A DNA stretch of 64,000 nucleotides from Rhodobacteraceae bacterium UBA6197 (GTDB taxonomy: Bacteria > Pseudomonadota > Alphaproteobacteria > Rhodobacterales > Rhodobacteraceae). This document shows, piece by piece, positions 34,075-42,990 of this stretch. Position numbers and translations under genes: made by a program. Where the stretch lies: contig DISZ01000015.1 of assembly GCA_002422085.1 (NCBI GenBank), positions 62,001 through 126,000 on the forward strand, read 5' to 3'. Each line of letters opens with the position of its first letter. The first letter of the stretch is position 1. Under the pieces are notes generated by a model. The model saw only the letters and a list, made by a program, of their open reading frames with translations. It had not been told where the DNA came from and made no database searches.

Positions 34075-34455
34075 CTATTCCACCAGAACCATGCGCGAAA
34101 ACCCCGCCGTGCGCAGCCCGTCCATCACCGTGATCACCGCTTGCAGACTGGCACCGTCGCGGGCGCGCAGCACGATCGCGTCTTCGGGGTTGGCGACCAG
34201 CGCGGCCAGCGCCTCGGGCAGGGCGTCGGCGCCGATCGCGGTGCCGTTCAGCGCCAACCCCGAGGGCGCGACATCGACCAGACGCGGCGGCCCGGACCAG
34301 GCGCTGCCCGCTGATCCGCCCAAGGCCAGCGGCAGCGTCATCTGCGCGCCAAACCGCGAGGCGAGCATGAAAAACACCAGCAGCAGAAACACGACGTCGA
34401 TCATCGGCGTCAGATTGGGCCGCCGTCGCAGCCTTTTCTGGCCAAAGGAGAACAT
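34075..34455 (-). CDS. exbD: ExbD/TolR family protein (first copy)
   Basis: The 126-residue protein has the canonical start RRRPNLTPMIDVVFLLLVFFMLASRF with the conserved membrane Asp in PMIDVVF, followed by a small periplasmic domain (LRARDGASLQAVITVMDGLRTAGFSRMVLVE). With ExbB it makes the proton-driven motor for TonB. Its ATG overlaps the exbB stop by one base (TGATG). Confidence 0.92.
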   Translation of the reverse strand: MFSFGQKRLRRRPNLTPMIDVVFLLLVFFMLASRFGAQMTLPLALGGSAGSAWSGPPRLVDVAPSGLALNGTAIGADALPEALAALVANPEDAIVLRARDGASLQAVITVMDGLRTAGFSRMVLVE

Positions 34456-35165
34456 CACTCGGCCACCTGAATGCGCGGCCGCACGACCCCGGTGGGCGCC
34501 GACGCACCGCGTTGAAAGACCCGCGTCGCGGCATCCTCCATGTCATGGCGCAGCCGGTCCGAGATGCTTTCAAACCAAGTCAGCGCGATCTGCGCCGGAA
34601 TCGCCACGGCCATACCGGCGGCGGTGGTCAGCAAGGCCACCCAGATCCCCCCCGCCAGCACCGCCGGATCGGCGCGCGCGCCCGCATCCTGTAGCGCCTG
34701 AAAAGCGGCAATCATGCCCACGACCGTACCCAAAAGCCCCAGCAGCGGCCCGATCGTCGAGGCCAGCTCCAGCGCCCGCAGACCGCTGCCCGCGCGTTGC
34801 AGCAAGGCGCGCGCGCAGCGCCCGGTCTCGGCCTCGGCGGCGGTGCGGTCAAGGTCCGGGTTCAGCACGGCCTGCATCGCATCATGCGCCAGTCGCGCCC
34901 GAAACGAGCGCCGCCGTGACACCACGTCCAGCGCCTCTTGCGTCTTGCCGCTGATCCAAAGGTCCAGCGCGCGGGCCGTGTGCCGCCCGCCCGAGGTTGC
35001 CCCATAGGCCCAAAGCTGCACGATCTTCCACAAGATCAGCGCCATCGTGAACACCGACAGCAGGGCGATGGCCCACATCGCCAGACCACCCTTTTCGATC
35101 AGTTCCAGCAGGCGGCTTGCCGGATCGGCAATCGCAGTGGGAAGCGCGGCGGTCATGGGGTCCAT
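34455..35165 (-). CDS. exbB: MotA/TolQ/ExbB proton channel family protein
   Basis: The 236-residue protein has three membrane segments: MWAIALLSVFTMALILWKIV (about 30-49) and a pair near residues 135-195, with the family motif LELASTIGPLLGLLGTVVGMIAAFQAL and GGIWVALLTTAAGMAVAIPAQIA. It is the first gene of exbB-exbD-exbD-tonB. Start at 35165 (MDPMTAAL) or at the Met four codons in; AGGAA lies nine bases before the first. The 259 bases upstream toward the flavoprotein gene hold only a presumed promoter. Confidence 0.92.
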   Translation of the reverse strand: MDPMTAALPTAIADPASRLLELIEKGGLAMWAIALLSVFTMALILWKIVQLWAYGATSGGRHTARALDLWISGKTQEALDVVSRRRSFRARLAHDAMQAVLNPDLDRTAAEAETGRCARALLQRAGSGLRALELASTIGPLLGLLGTVVGMIAAFQALQDAGARADPAVLAGGIWVALLTTAAGMAVAIPAQIALTWFESISDRLRHDMEDAATRVFQRGASAPTGVVRPRIQVAE

Positions 35166-35424
35166 CTAAGGTGGTTCCTGAATTGTGCGGCCTGTCCGTG
35201 CGCCGGTTTTAGCCAGTCTCTGACAGGCTGGCAAGCAACGCCGCCCCATCGCGAGCGTTTGCCGCACCTGGTCCAAACAGGGCGTCGGTGGCGCCGGACC
35301 GTCGGGGCGGCGGCGGCCCCACGGCGCGCCGCGTCGCGCCCGCCATGGCGCCACCGCCAGCAAAGGCACAGCCCGCGTTCCGGCCCGATCGCCCGCGCCG
35401 CCGGGGATGCGCCAGAACGGTGGC

Positions 35425-37875
35425 TCAGCTCTTGATGCGCAGGTTCTTCGGGTCGTAGAACGGGCTGAGCGAGACCCGCGCCGGCACCCGTTCCGAGGCC
35501 ACCTCCAGCGCGTAATCGCCCGACAGGACAAACGCGTCGCTGACCCCTTCGGGATGGCGCACATAGCCGTAGCCCAGCGGTTTGCCCAGGCTGTGGCCAA
35601 ACCCCCCCGACGACAGCCAGCCGACCCTCTCGCCGTTGCGCAAGATCGTCTCGCGGCCCAAAAGCACGACCGAGGGGTCATCGACGACAAAGCCCGCCAG
35701 CCGCTTTTTCACCCCGCCCGCCAACTGGGCCTCGATCGCGGCACGGCCCTTGAAGGGCAGGCCCGATTTCATCTTGCACGCCCAGGCCAGACCGGCCTCG
35801 ACGGGGGTGTGATCGGGGCCGATATCGGCGCCCCAGGCGCGGTAGCCCTTTTCCAGCCGCGTCGTCTCGATCGCGCGGTAGCCGGCGTCGCGCAGCCCGA
35901 AGGCCGCCCCCGCCACAGTCAGCGCCTCATAGACGTTGACGGCAAATTCGGTCGGGATGTGCAATTCCCAGCCCAGCTCGCCCATATAGGTCACCCGCAG
36001 CGCCAGCACCGGGCACCCCGCCACACCGATCCGCCGCGCGGTGCCAAAGGCAAAGCCCGCGTTCGAGATATCATCATGGCAGACGCGGCCCAGAATGTCG
36101 CGCGCGTGCGGCCCCATCAGCGACAGCACCGCATAGGCGCTGGTCACATCAACCAGCGCGGCGCGGGCGCCGCTGGGCAGGGTGCGGGTGATCCAGTCGA
36201 AATCATGGGTGGCAAAGCCGGTGCCGGTGACGATGTAGTATTCATCCGCCGCCACCCGCACCGCCGTCAGGTCACATTCGATGCCACCGTGATCGTTGAG
36301 CATCTGCGTATAGGTCAGGCTGCCCACCGCGCGATCGACATTGCCCGCCGCGACCCAGTTCAGCGCGGCGGCCGCGTCCGGCCCCTTGAGGGTGAATTTC
36401 GCGAATGACGACTGATCAATCAGCACCGCCGCGTCGCGGCAGGCATGGTGTTCGCGCGCCACCGCGTCAAACCAGCCCGGACGCTGGAACGAATAGGTAT
36501 CGCGCGCGACCTCTCCGGCGGCCAGATCGGCAAACCAGTTCGGCCGTTCCCAACCCAGCTTTTCGCCAAAACAGGCCCCCGCCGCCGCCAGATGCGCATA
36601 AAGCGGCGACCTTCGCGCGGGGCGACCAGAGCTGTGTTCCTCGGACGGCCAGGCGATGGTGTAGTGCTTGCCGTAAGCTTCAAGCGTGCGGGTGCGGACC
36701 CAATCGGTATCTTGATGCACCCGGCCAAAGCGGCGGATATCGACCGGCCACAGATCGAACGGCGGCGCGCCCTTGACCACCCATTCCGCCAGCGCCATGC
36801 CCGCGCCACCGCCCGAGGCGATGCCAAAGGCGTTGAACCCGGCGCCGACATACAGGTTTGCAAGCTCGGGCGCCTCGCCCAGAATGAAATTTCCATCCGG
36901 GGTAAAGCTTTCGGGCCCGTTGATCAGCTCTTTGATCCCGGCGGTTTCCAGCGCCGGCACCCGGCCGATCGCCCGGTCCATGAACTGTTCGAAATGGTCG
37001 AAATTCGAGGTCAGCAATTCATAGTGAAAACCCTCGGGAATGCCATTTTGCGCCCAGGGCACGGGGTTCGGCTCGTATCCGCCCATCACCAGGCCGCCGA
37101 CATCCTCTTTCCAGTAGGTCAGCCGGTCGGGGTCGCGCAAGGTGGGCAGGCCGGGGGTGATGCCGGGGATCTTTTCGGTAATCAGGTATTGATGCTCGAC
37201 CGAGACCAGCGGCACATTGACGCCGACGCTGGCGGCCAGCGTGCGGCTCCATTGCCCGGCGCACAGGATCACCTTTTCGCAAGCGATCCGCCCGGCGGGG
37301 GTTTCGACGCCACAGATCCGGCCATCTTCGACGAGGATCCGCGTCACCGGCGTGTCTTCCAGGATCCTGACCCCGGCCATGCGCGCGCCCTTGGCCAGGC
37401 TTTGGGTGATGTCCGAGGGGTTGGCCTGCCCGTCGGTCGGCAGAAAGGCCGCGCCGATCAGATCGTCCACCGTCATCATCGGCCACAGGTCCTTGGCCTC
37501 GCGCGGGGTCAGCAGATGCATCTCGAGCCCGAAGGAATGGGCGGTGGTGGCTTGCCGCTTGACCTCGGTCCAGCGTTCTTCGTTGCATGCCAGGCGCAAT
37601 CCGCCGTTCATCTTCCAGCCGGTCTCGATCCCGGTCTCCTTGGCCAGCCGGTCGTAAAGATCGACCGAATAGCCCAGCAGCTGGGTGATATTGGCATTGG
37701 TGCGCAACTGCCCGACCAGCCCTGCGGCATGGAAGGTGGTGCCCGAAGTCAGCTTCTTGCGTTCCAGCAGCACGGTATCGGTCCAGCCCAGTTTGCCAAG
37801 GTGGTAGGCAACCGAGCAGCCGATGATGCCGCCGCCGATGATGACGGCTTTTGCCGTTGAGGGAAGGTCTGCCAT
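35425..37875 (-). CDS. FAD-dependent dimethylglycine/sarcosine-dehydrogenase-like protein with GcvT domains
   Basis: This 816-residue protein has the N-terminal dinucleotide motif VIIGGGIIGCSVAYHL (residues 11-26) and TSGTTFHAAGL with His49, the position that carries covalent FAD in dimethylglycine and sarcosine dehydrogenases. A DAO domain runs to about 370, then an FAO_M linker (about 375-435), then aminomethyltransferase GCV_T and GCV_T_C domains (about 440-816) that would bind tetrahydrofolate and receive the released one-carbon unit. It probably demethylates an N-methylated amine. GAGGATATC precedes ATG. It is the last gene of a transporter-kinase operon, seven bases after the kinase stop. 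The exact amine is unknown. Confidence 0.9.
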   Translation of the reverse strand: MADLPSTAKAVIIGGGIIGCSVAYHLGKLGWTDTVLLERKKLTSGTTFHAAGLVGQLRTNANITQLLGYSVDLYDRLAKETGIETGWKMNGGLRLACNEERWTEVKRQATTAHSFGLEMHLLTPREAKDLWPMMTVDDLIGAAFLPTDGQANPSDITQSLAKGARMAGVRILEDTPVTRILVEDGRICGVETPAGRIACEKVILCAGQWSRTLAASVGVNVPLVSVEHQYLITEKIPGITPGLPTLRDPDRLTYWKEDVGGLVMGGYEPNPVPWAQNGIPEGFHYELLTSNFDHFEQFMDRAIGRVPALETAGIKELINGPESFTPDGNFILGEAPELANLYVGAGFNAFGIASGGGAGMALAEWVVKGAPPFDLWPVDIRRFGRVHQDTDWVRTRTLEAYGKHYTIAWPSEEHSSGRPARRSPLYAHLAAAGACFGEKLGWERPNWFADLAAGEVARDTYSFQRPGWFDAVAREHHACRDAAVLIDQSSFAKFTLKGPDAAAALNWVAAGNVDRAVGSLTYTQMLNDHGGIECDLTAVRVAADEYYIVTGTGFATHDFDWITRTLPSGARAALVDVTSAYAVLSLMGPHARDILGRVCHDDISNAGFAFGTARRIGVAGCPVLALRVTYMGELGWELHIPTEFAVNVYEALTVAGAAFGLRDAGYRAIETTRLEKGYRAWGADIGPDHTPVEAGLAWACKMKSGLPFKGRAAIEAQLAGGVKKRLAGFVVDDPSVVLLGRETILRNGERVGWLSSGGFGHSLGKPLGYGYVRHPEGVSDAFVLSGDYALEVASERVPARVSLSPFYDPKNLRIKS

Positions 37876-37882
37876 GATATCC

Positions 37883-38755
37883 TCAGCTTTGCAGGTAATC
37901 GTCCCAGGCGGCGTCAAAGGCCGCGAGGTTGGTTTGGGTATAGTGGGCGAAGTCGAAGTCCAGTTCGGAATGGATTTCAGAAACCATCGACCACAGCGTT
38001 TCACGCAGCGCGCTGGCCGCCTTCATCGCCCGGTAGCGCCGCCAAAGCGCGGCATCGGGGGGGTGGTCGAAATAGGCGGTCAGCATCTGCGCCTCTTGCT
38101 CGGGCGACAGCGCGTTGTTGGCCGCCAGCCCGCCCAGATCAAAAAGCGGCGAATTGAAGCCCGCATAGTCCCAGTCGATCAGCCAAAGCCGCGCCCCGTC
38201 ATCCAGAAAGTTCGCCGGCAGAAGGTCGTTGTGGCCATAGACCAGATCAACCGGGCCGACGGCGGCCTCAAGCCGGTCGGCGCGGGCCAGAAGCGCGGGC
38301 AGGGCGGGGGCATGGGGGCTTTCGGACTCGGTCAGGGTGGCGCCGTAGTCGCGCAGGATGTGAAACACCCAAAACACCAGCGCCGGGCCGCGCAGGTGGC
38401 GCGGAATGTCGCGGTGCGCCCGCGCGATCAGTGGCACGATCCGGTCCAGCATGCCGGGTGCACGAATATCCTTGGCGCACAGCGTGCGGGCCTTGATGAA
38501 GGCGATCACCAGCGCGCCGGGCTCGTGATAAAGCACCTCGGGCGAGACCCCGGCGGCATGGGCGGCGCGGCTGGCGGCCAGTTCGTTGAAGCGCATCACC
38601 TGATGCACCGGAATGTCCTGGCCAATCCGCACCACGGCGCTTTGGCGGGCGTCGGTGACCAGAAAATTGACATTGGTGATGCCACCGCCAAGCGGCTCGG
38701 CATGGGTGGGGCCGGTCCAGATCGGCAGGGAAAGGGCGCGTTCCAGCGGGGTCAT
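37883..38755 (-). CDS. Choline/ethanolamine-kinase-like phosphotransferase
   Basis: The 290-residue protein belongs to the APH/choline kinase group: GGGITNVNFLV (nucleotide loop), VVRIGQDI, the catalytic Brenner motif YGHNDLLPANFL (usual HxDxxxxN, here HNDLLPAN) and the metal-binding WLIDWDYAGFNSPLFDLGGLAANN. Choline kinases and LicA share LIDWDYAG...DLA. It would phosphorylate the alcohol of a small amine such as choline, ethanolamine or a relative. It overlaps the permease stop by 4 bases and is followed closely by the flavoprotein gene, so kinase, dehydrogenase and transporter act on related substrates. Confidence 0.87.
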   Translation of the reverse strand: MTPLERALSLPIWTGPTHAEPLGGGITNVNFLVTDARQSAVVRIGQDIPVHQVMRFNELAASRAAHAAGVSPEVLYHEPGALVIAFIKARTLCAKDIRAPGMLDRIVPLIARAHRDIPRHLRGPALVFWVFHILRDYGATLTESESPHAPALPALLARADRLEAAVGPVDLVYGHNDLLPANFLDDGARLWLIDWDYAGFNSPLFDLGGLAANNALSPEQEAQMLTAYFDHPPDAALWRRYRAMKAASALRETLWSMVSEIHSELDFDFAHYTQTNLAAFDAAWDDYLQS

Positions 38756-40740
38756 GCGGCGGTTTCTCCTTGCAGGCCAAGGCGCGCGCGGGCCTGTGCG
38801 GCGCCTGCGGCAATCAGCCGGTCGGCGATGATGGCGATTGCGGCGATGGCAAGACCGGCGACCAGGCCCGCGCCGGTATCGGCACGGGTCAGCGCGATAT
38901 AGACCTCTTGGCCCAGATCCCGCGTGCCGACCAGCGCGGTGATGACCAGCATCGACAGCGCCAGCATGATCGTCTGATTCAGCCCCAGCAGCATGTCGGG
39001 CAGCGCCGAGGGCAGCCGGATCCGGGTCAGCAATTGCCAGCGGGTGCAGCCGCAAACAGTGCCCGCCTCGATCAGTTCCGGCGGCACCGAACGCAGCCCA
39101 TGCGCGCTATAGCGCACCGCCGGGGCCAGCGCATAAAGCACGACCGCGATCATTGCCGAAAAGTCGCCGACCCGGAACAGCATCACCACCGGGATCAGAT
39201 AGACAAAGCTGGGCAGGGTCTGAAGCGTGTCGATGACCGCGCCGATGACCCGCGCCGCCGTCTCGGAACTGGCCGCAAGAACCCCCAGCGGCACCCCGAT
39301 CAGCCCCGCGATCAACACCGAGACGCCACAAAGGTAAAGCGTCGTCATGGCCTGTTCCCAAAGCCCGGTGGACAGGATGAACAGCCCCAGGGCGGCGCAG
39401 GTCAGCGCCAGCTTGCGGCCGCCCAACTGCGCCCCCGCCAGCGCCAGGAGCGCCAGCACCCAAGGCCAGGGCAGCGCCAGCAAGAACCGTTTTACCGGCA
39501 ACAGCAGCCAGCCCAGCATGGCACCCTTGACCGCCTCTAGCTGATCGAAGTAGTTGATATTGATATACTTCACCAAGTCGGACCAAAACCCCTTGGTGCT
39601 GAGAGTAGCCGATTCCGGCCAGGTCTGCAGCGCCGGAAGCGCCCAGCCCAACAGGCTGATCGCCAAAGCCATCGCCAGCACGGAAAGCCCCCAGCGGTGC
39701 CGCCGCCAGACGCTGCCGCGCAAAACCACGCCGGGGCGCTGGCTGCGCTGCGCCATCGCCTGACTCAGCCGGTCCAGCGCCACGGCAAGGGCGGTGATTG
39801 CCAACCCCGCCTCGACGCCGGCGCCGATGTCCAGCCGGCGCAGCGCATTGAGCACATCAAACCCAAGCCCGCCCGCGCCGATCATCGAGGCGATGATGAC
39901 CATGTTCAGGCTGAGCATGATGACTTGATTGACCCCCACCATCAGATCGGGCAGGGCGGCGGGCAGCAGCACCTTGCTCAGCCGTTGACGACCGGTGCAG
40001 CCGACCATCCGCGACAGCTCCTCCAACTCGGTCGGAACCGAGCGCAGCGCCAACGTGGTCACCCGCACCATCGGCGGCATCGCGTAGATCACCGTGGCCA
40101 GCAGCGCCGCCACCGGGCCAAAGCCGAACAGAAACAGGATCGGCACCAGATAGGCGAAAGTCGGCACCGTCTGCATCAGGTCCAGCACCGGCGACAATAC
40201 CCGGTTGACCAGTGGCCAGAGATAGGCCGCCACCCCCAACACCAACCCGCCTGCCACCCCGATCGGCACCGCGATCACGATCGAGGCCAGCGTGATCATC
40301 GCGCTTTCCCAGCGCCCGAAGGCCGCAAGATAGACAAAGCACAGCCCCAGGAACAGCCCCAGCCTCCAACCTTTGGCCCAAACCCCCAGCGCCGTCATCA
40401 CCAGCGTTACCGTCAGCCAGCCCAGCGGCGGGATCAGCGTCACCGCGCGCGAACCGCGCCCCTCGCGCAGCCCCTCGACCAACACGAACCGCGCGCCCTG
40501 ATAGGGCAGATCTATCAGCGCGGCGATGGCGCGGGTCAGATCCTTGAAGGTAAAAAGCCCGAAACTCGCCGTCTCGACCAACCAGCGCATTGCCGCCGAA
40601 ATCGCTCCGGCAAGATCGACCCGGAGCCAGAAGGGCACCGGCACCGGCGCCAGACCCAACGCGGGCGCAAATCCGGCCAGCGCCAGCGAAACGGCGAACA
40701 GCCCCAGCCACAACAGTGATCTGAGCGCCAGCGGGTTCAT
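38752..40740 (-). CDS. Double-length betaine-type ABC permease (two fused permease domains)
   Basis: The protein has 662 residues, twice a normal ProW. Each half has a complete binding-protein-dependent permease domain: the first (about 85-310) has LSPVLDLMQTVPTFAYLVPILFLFGFG and LPAALPDLMVGVNQVIMLSLNMVIIASMIG; the second (about 445-640) has IGAVIDTLQTLPSFVYLIPVVMLF and LPSALPDMLLGLNQTIMLALSMLVITALVG. A long loop with extra helices joins them. A single chain would thus supply both halves of the pore. It overlaps the ATPase gene and the kinase gene by 4 bases each. Confidence 0.92.
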   Translation of the reverse strand: MNPLALRSLLWLGLFAVSLALAGFAPALGLAPVPVPFWLRVDLAGAISAAMRWLVETASFGLFTFKDLTRAIAALIDLPYQGARFVLVEGLREGRGSRAVTLIPPLGWLTVTLVMTALGVWAKGWRLGLFLGLCFVYLAAFGRWESAMITLASIVIAVPIGVAGGLVLGVAAYLWPLVNRVLSPVLDLMQTVPTFAYLVPILFLFGFGPVAALLATVIYAMPPMVRVTTLALRSVPTELEELSRMVGCTGRQRLSKVLLPAALPDLMVGVNQVIMLSLNMVIIASMIGAGGLGFDVLNALRRLDIGAGVEAGLAITALAVALDRLSQAMAQRSQRPGVVLRGSVWRRHRWGLSVLAMALAISLLGWALPALQTWPESATLSTKGFWSDLVKYININYFDQLEAVKGAMLGWLLLPVKRFLLALPWPWVLALLALAGAQLGGRKLALTCAALGLFILSTGLWEQAMTTLYLCGVSVLIAGLIGVPLGVLAASSETAARVIGAVIDTLQTLPSFVYLIPVVMLFRVGDFSAMIAVVLYALAPAVRYSAHGLRSVPPELIEAGTVCGCTRWQLLTRIRLPSALPDMLLGLNQTIMLALSMLVITALVGTRDLGQEVYIALTRADTGAGLVAGLAIAAIAIIADRLIAAGAAQARARLGLQGETAA

Positions 40741-41762
40741 GCGCCACCGCGCCCCAACAGCACGTCGATCACGGCGCGCGGCGTGACATGGCCAATCACC
40801 CGGCCCGCGTCATCGGTGACGGCGTGGGGCAGAGCGGCGGCCTCGATCCGCCCGGCGCAGGCCTCGACGCGGGTGCTGGCGGGCAGGGTGCCGGCCACAT
40901 TTTCCGCCGCCCCCGGCACCATGATCCGGCCCAGCGTCACCACTTTGGCACGCGGCACATGGGCGGTGAACTCGGCCACATAGGCATCGGCGGGATTCAG
41001 GACCAGCTCTTCTGGCGTGGCGATCTGGATCAGCGCGCCGTCTTTCATGATCGCAATCCGGTCCGCCAGCCGGATCGCCTCGTCAAAGTCATGGGTGATA
41101 AAGACGATGCTTTTCTTCAGCTTTTTCTGGATGCGCAGAAATTCATCCTGCATTTCGCGTCGGATCAGCGGGTCCAGCGCCGAAAACGGCTCGTCCAGAA
41201 ACCACAGCTCGGGCTCGACCGCCAGACTGCGCGCGATGCCCACTCGCTGCTGTTGCCCGCCCGAAAGCTGGCGCGGATAGTAGTCCTCGCGCCCGTCCAA
41301 CCCCACCAAAGAAATCACCTCGGACGCCCGCGCCTCGCGGAGGTTTCTTGCAACGCCTTGAACTTCAAGCGGAAAAGCGACGTTCTGCAAAACCGTCAGA
41401 TGCGGCAACAGCGCAAAATGCTGAAACACCATGCCCATCTTGTGACGGCGGATCTCGATCATCTCGGACGGGCTCGCTTTCAACAAGTCTTGCCCGTCGA
41501 ACAGGATCTCGCCCTCCGTCGGTTCAATCAACCGCGCAAGGCAGCGGATCAGTGTCGATTTTCCCGACCCCGACAGGCCCATGATGACGAATATCTCGCC
41601 CGTGCGCACATCCAGACTGGCAGCCCGCACAGCACCGACATGCTGGCTTTCCCGAATTTCCGAAAGCGTGGGAACCGCGCCGCCTTGCAGCAGTCTTTCG
41701 GGGTGCGGCCCGTAGATTTTCCAGACGTTGCGGCAGGCGAGTTTGACGGGCGCGGGGTGCAT
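40737..41762 (-). CDS. Quaternary-amine ABC transporter ATP-binding subunit
   Basis: The 341-residue protein has IYGPHPERLLQ near the start (ProV-type insert), Walker A GLSGSGKST, Q-loop VFQHFALLPHLTV, signature LSGGQQQRVGIARSL, Walker B LWFLDEPFSALDP and switch His in VFITHDFDEA. The C-terminal 70 residues form a CBS-like part that is shorter and degenerate. It belongs to the QAT (quaternary amine) family and drives the double permease. The ATG at 41762 has AAGAGAGACAG upstream. Confidence 0.93.
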   Translation of the reverse strand: MHPAPVKLACRNVWKIYGPHPERLLQGGAVPTLSEIRESQHVGAVRAASLDVRTGEIFVIMGLSGSGKSTLIRCLARLIEPTEGEILFDGQDLLKASPSEMIEIRRHKMGMVFQHFALLPHLTVLQNVAFPLEVQGVARNLREARASEVISLVGLDGREDYYPRQLSGGQQQRVGIARSLAVEPELWFLDEPFSALDPLIRREMQDEFLRIQKKLKKSIVFITHDFDEAIRLADRIAIMKDGALIQIATPEELVLNPADAYVAEFTAHVPRAKVVTLGRIMVPGAAENVAGTLPASTRVEACAGRIEAAALPHAVTDDAGRVIGHVTPRAVIDVLLGRGGA

Positions 41763-41810
41763 TCTGTCTCTCTTGTCGGGCGGTTCTTGTGGGCCGGTCA
41801 CTTGTCGGAT

Positions 41811-41842
41811 GGACCCGCCCGCCATGGCGCGGGGGCGGGTCC
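41811..41842 (-). terminator. Hairpin between binding-protein gene and ATPase gene
   Basis: A 9-bp stem GGACCCGCC/GGCGGGTCC lies just after the binding-protein stop (41850) on the minus strand. There is no T-run. It resembles the hairpins after dctP and proX in position. Confidence 0.6.
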
Positions 41843-41849
41843 GGCGTGG

Positions 41850-42809
41850 TTACTGACCGATCCAGCCCTTCCAGGTGGTTTCGTTCGCGTCCATCCATCC
41901 GGCGACAGTGTCCTCGATGCTGGCGCCCTCCAGATCGACCGCCGAGATCATCGCGCCCATTTCGTCGTTCGAGATGGTGAAGGCCTCGATCGCTTTTGCG
42001 GCACCGGGCCATTTCTCGGCGACACCTTTCCATGCGACTTTCCAGATCGGGCCGGTCGGCTTGGCGCAGTCATGCGTGGCATCGGGGTTCGAACCCCATG
42101 CCGGGTCGGTGTAGCAGGCCGGCTCGTAGGGCGGGAATTTCACCCATTCCCCCTTGTATTTCAACGGCGCCCAATGTGGCGCATAGACCCACAACAGGAT
42201 CGGAGCCTGCCGCTGGTAGGCGCTTTCAAGCTCGGCGAACATCGCCGCATCGGTGCCCGCATGGATCACCTCGAAGTCAAGCCCAAGGGCGGCCACGCGT
42301 TCTTCGTCAAAGCCACCCCAGGTGACGGGCGCCCCCAGATAGCGACCCTTCGGCGCCGTCTCGGGCGTTGCGAAAGCCGCCGCACAGCCCTTTAGCGCCT
42401 GCCAGTCGGGCAGGCCGGGGCAGGCCTCTTTCATATAGTCGGGAAACCACCATTCCTCGATCGCCTGCATCCCGGTCGAGCCGAGGTTGACCACCTCGCC
42501 GCCCGCCGTGGCCTCGTCCATCGCCTCGCGGCCGGTGGTTTCCCAGATCTCCATCGCGACGTGCAGATCGCCGGTCTTCAGCCCGGCGAACTGCGCCAGA
42601 TAGTCGGCCTGCACCTGTTCGACATTATAGCCCGCCTCTTCCAGCACCGCCGCCATCAGCCCGGTGGTAATCAGCTGTCCGGTCCAGTCGTGCAAGGTCA
42701 GCTTGATCGGGTCCATCGATTCCACCTCGGCCTGCGCGGCTGTCATCAGCACCGGCGTTGCGAGGGCGGCCAGAAGGGCGGCCGTGCCCAGATAATGGGT
42801 TTTCAACAT
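41850..42809 (-). CDS. Periplasmic quaternary-amine-binding protein
   Basis: The 319-residue protein has a signal peptide (LGTAALLAALATPVLMTAAQA) and an OpuAC-type fold: IKLTLHDWTGQLITTGLMAAVLEEAGYNVEQVQADYLAQFAGLKTGDLHVAMEIW. Aromatic residues (EEWWFPDYMKE, LLWVYAPHWAPLKYKGEWVKFP, DPAWGSN) suit a cation-pi box. Cysteine pairs could make disulfides. It shares its topology with ProX at 28610-29611 but is a different subgroup. AGGAGAGGATGACGA precedes the ATG. It is first in the amine operon and divergent from the DeoR gene. Confidence 0.92.
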   Translation of the reverse strand: MLKTHYLGTAALLAALATPVLMTAAQAEVESMDPIKLTLHDWTGQLITTGLMAAVLEEAGYNVEQVQADYLAQFAGLKTGDLHVAMEIWETTGREAMDEATAGGEVVNLGSTGMQAIEEWWFPDYMKEACPGLPDWQALKGCAAAFATPETAPKGRYLGAPVTWGGFDEERVAALGLDFEVIHAGTDAAMFAELESAYQRQAPILLWVYAPHWAPLKYKGEWVKFPPYEPACYTDPAWGSNPDATHDCAKPTGPIWKVAWKGVAEKWPGAAKAIEAFTISNDEMGAMISAVDLEGASIEDTVAGWMDANETTWKGWIGQ

Positions 42810-42899
42810 TCGTCATCCTCTCCTGTTGCACCGGTTTTCCGGCCTGACCGTTCGGGTCGATTGCGCAAAGCCTGCGGGCGAATCGCAGGGCTGTCAAAA

Positions 42900-42919
42900 G
42901 AAAATGTTGGAAAATGTGG
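42900..42919. promoter_or_regulatory. Direct repeats GAAAATGTTG/GAAAATGTGG, candidate DeoR operator
   Basis: Two 10-bp direct repeats lie in tandem at 42900-42909 and 42910-42919, with a third related copy (GAAAATTGTGG) at 42961-42971, all inside the 181-base divergent promoter region. DeoR-family regulators commonly bind such spaced repeats. Confidence 0.45.
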
Positions 42920-42990
42920 GTTTGAGTGGTCTTTGCGTTGCATTTTACGGCAAAGCAGGTGAAAATTGTGGCGAAGGCGAAGGAACAAAG

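Noticed and set aside
42085..42105. tRNA-like GGTTCGAAC string
   Set aside because: It lies inside the binding-protein gene and has no cloverleaf around it.
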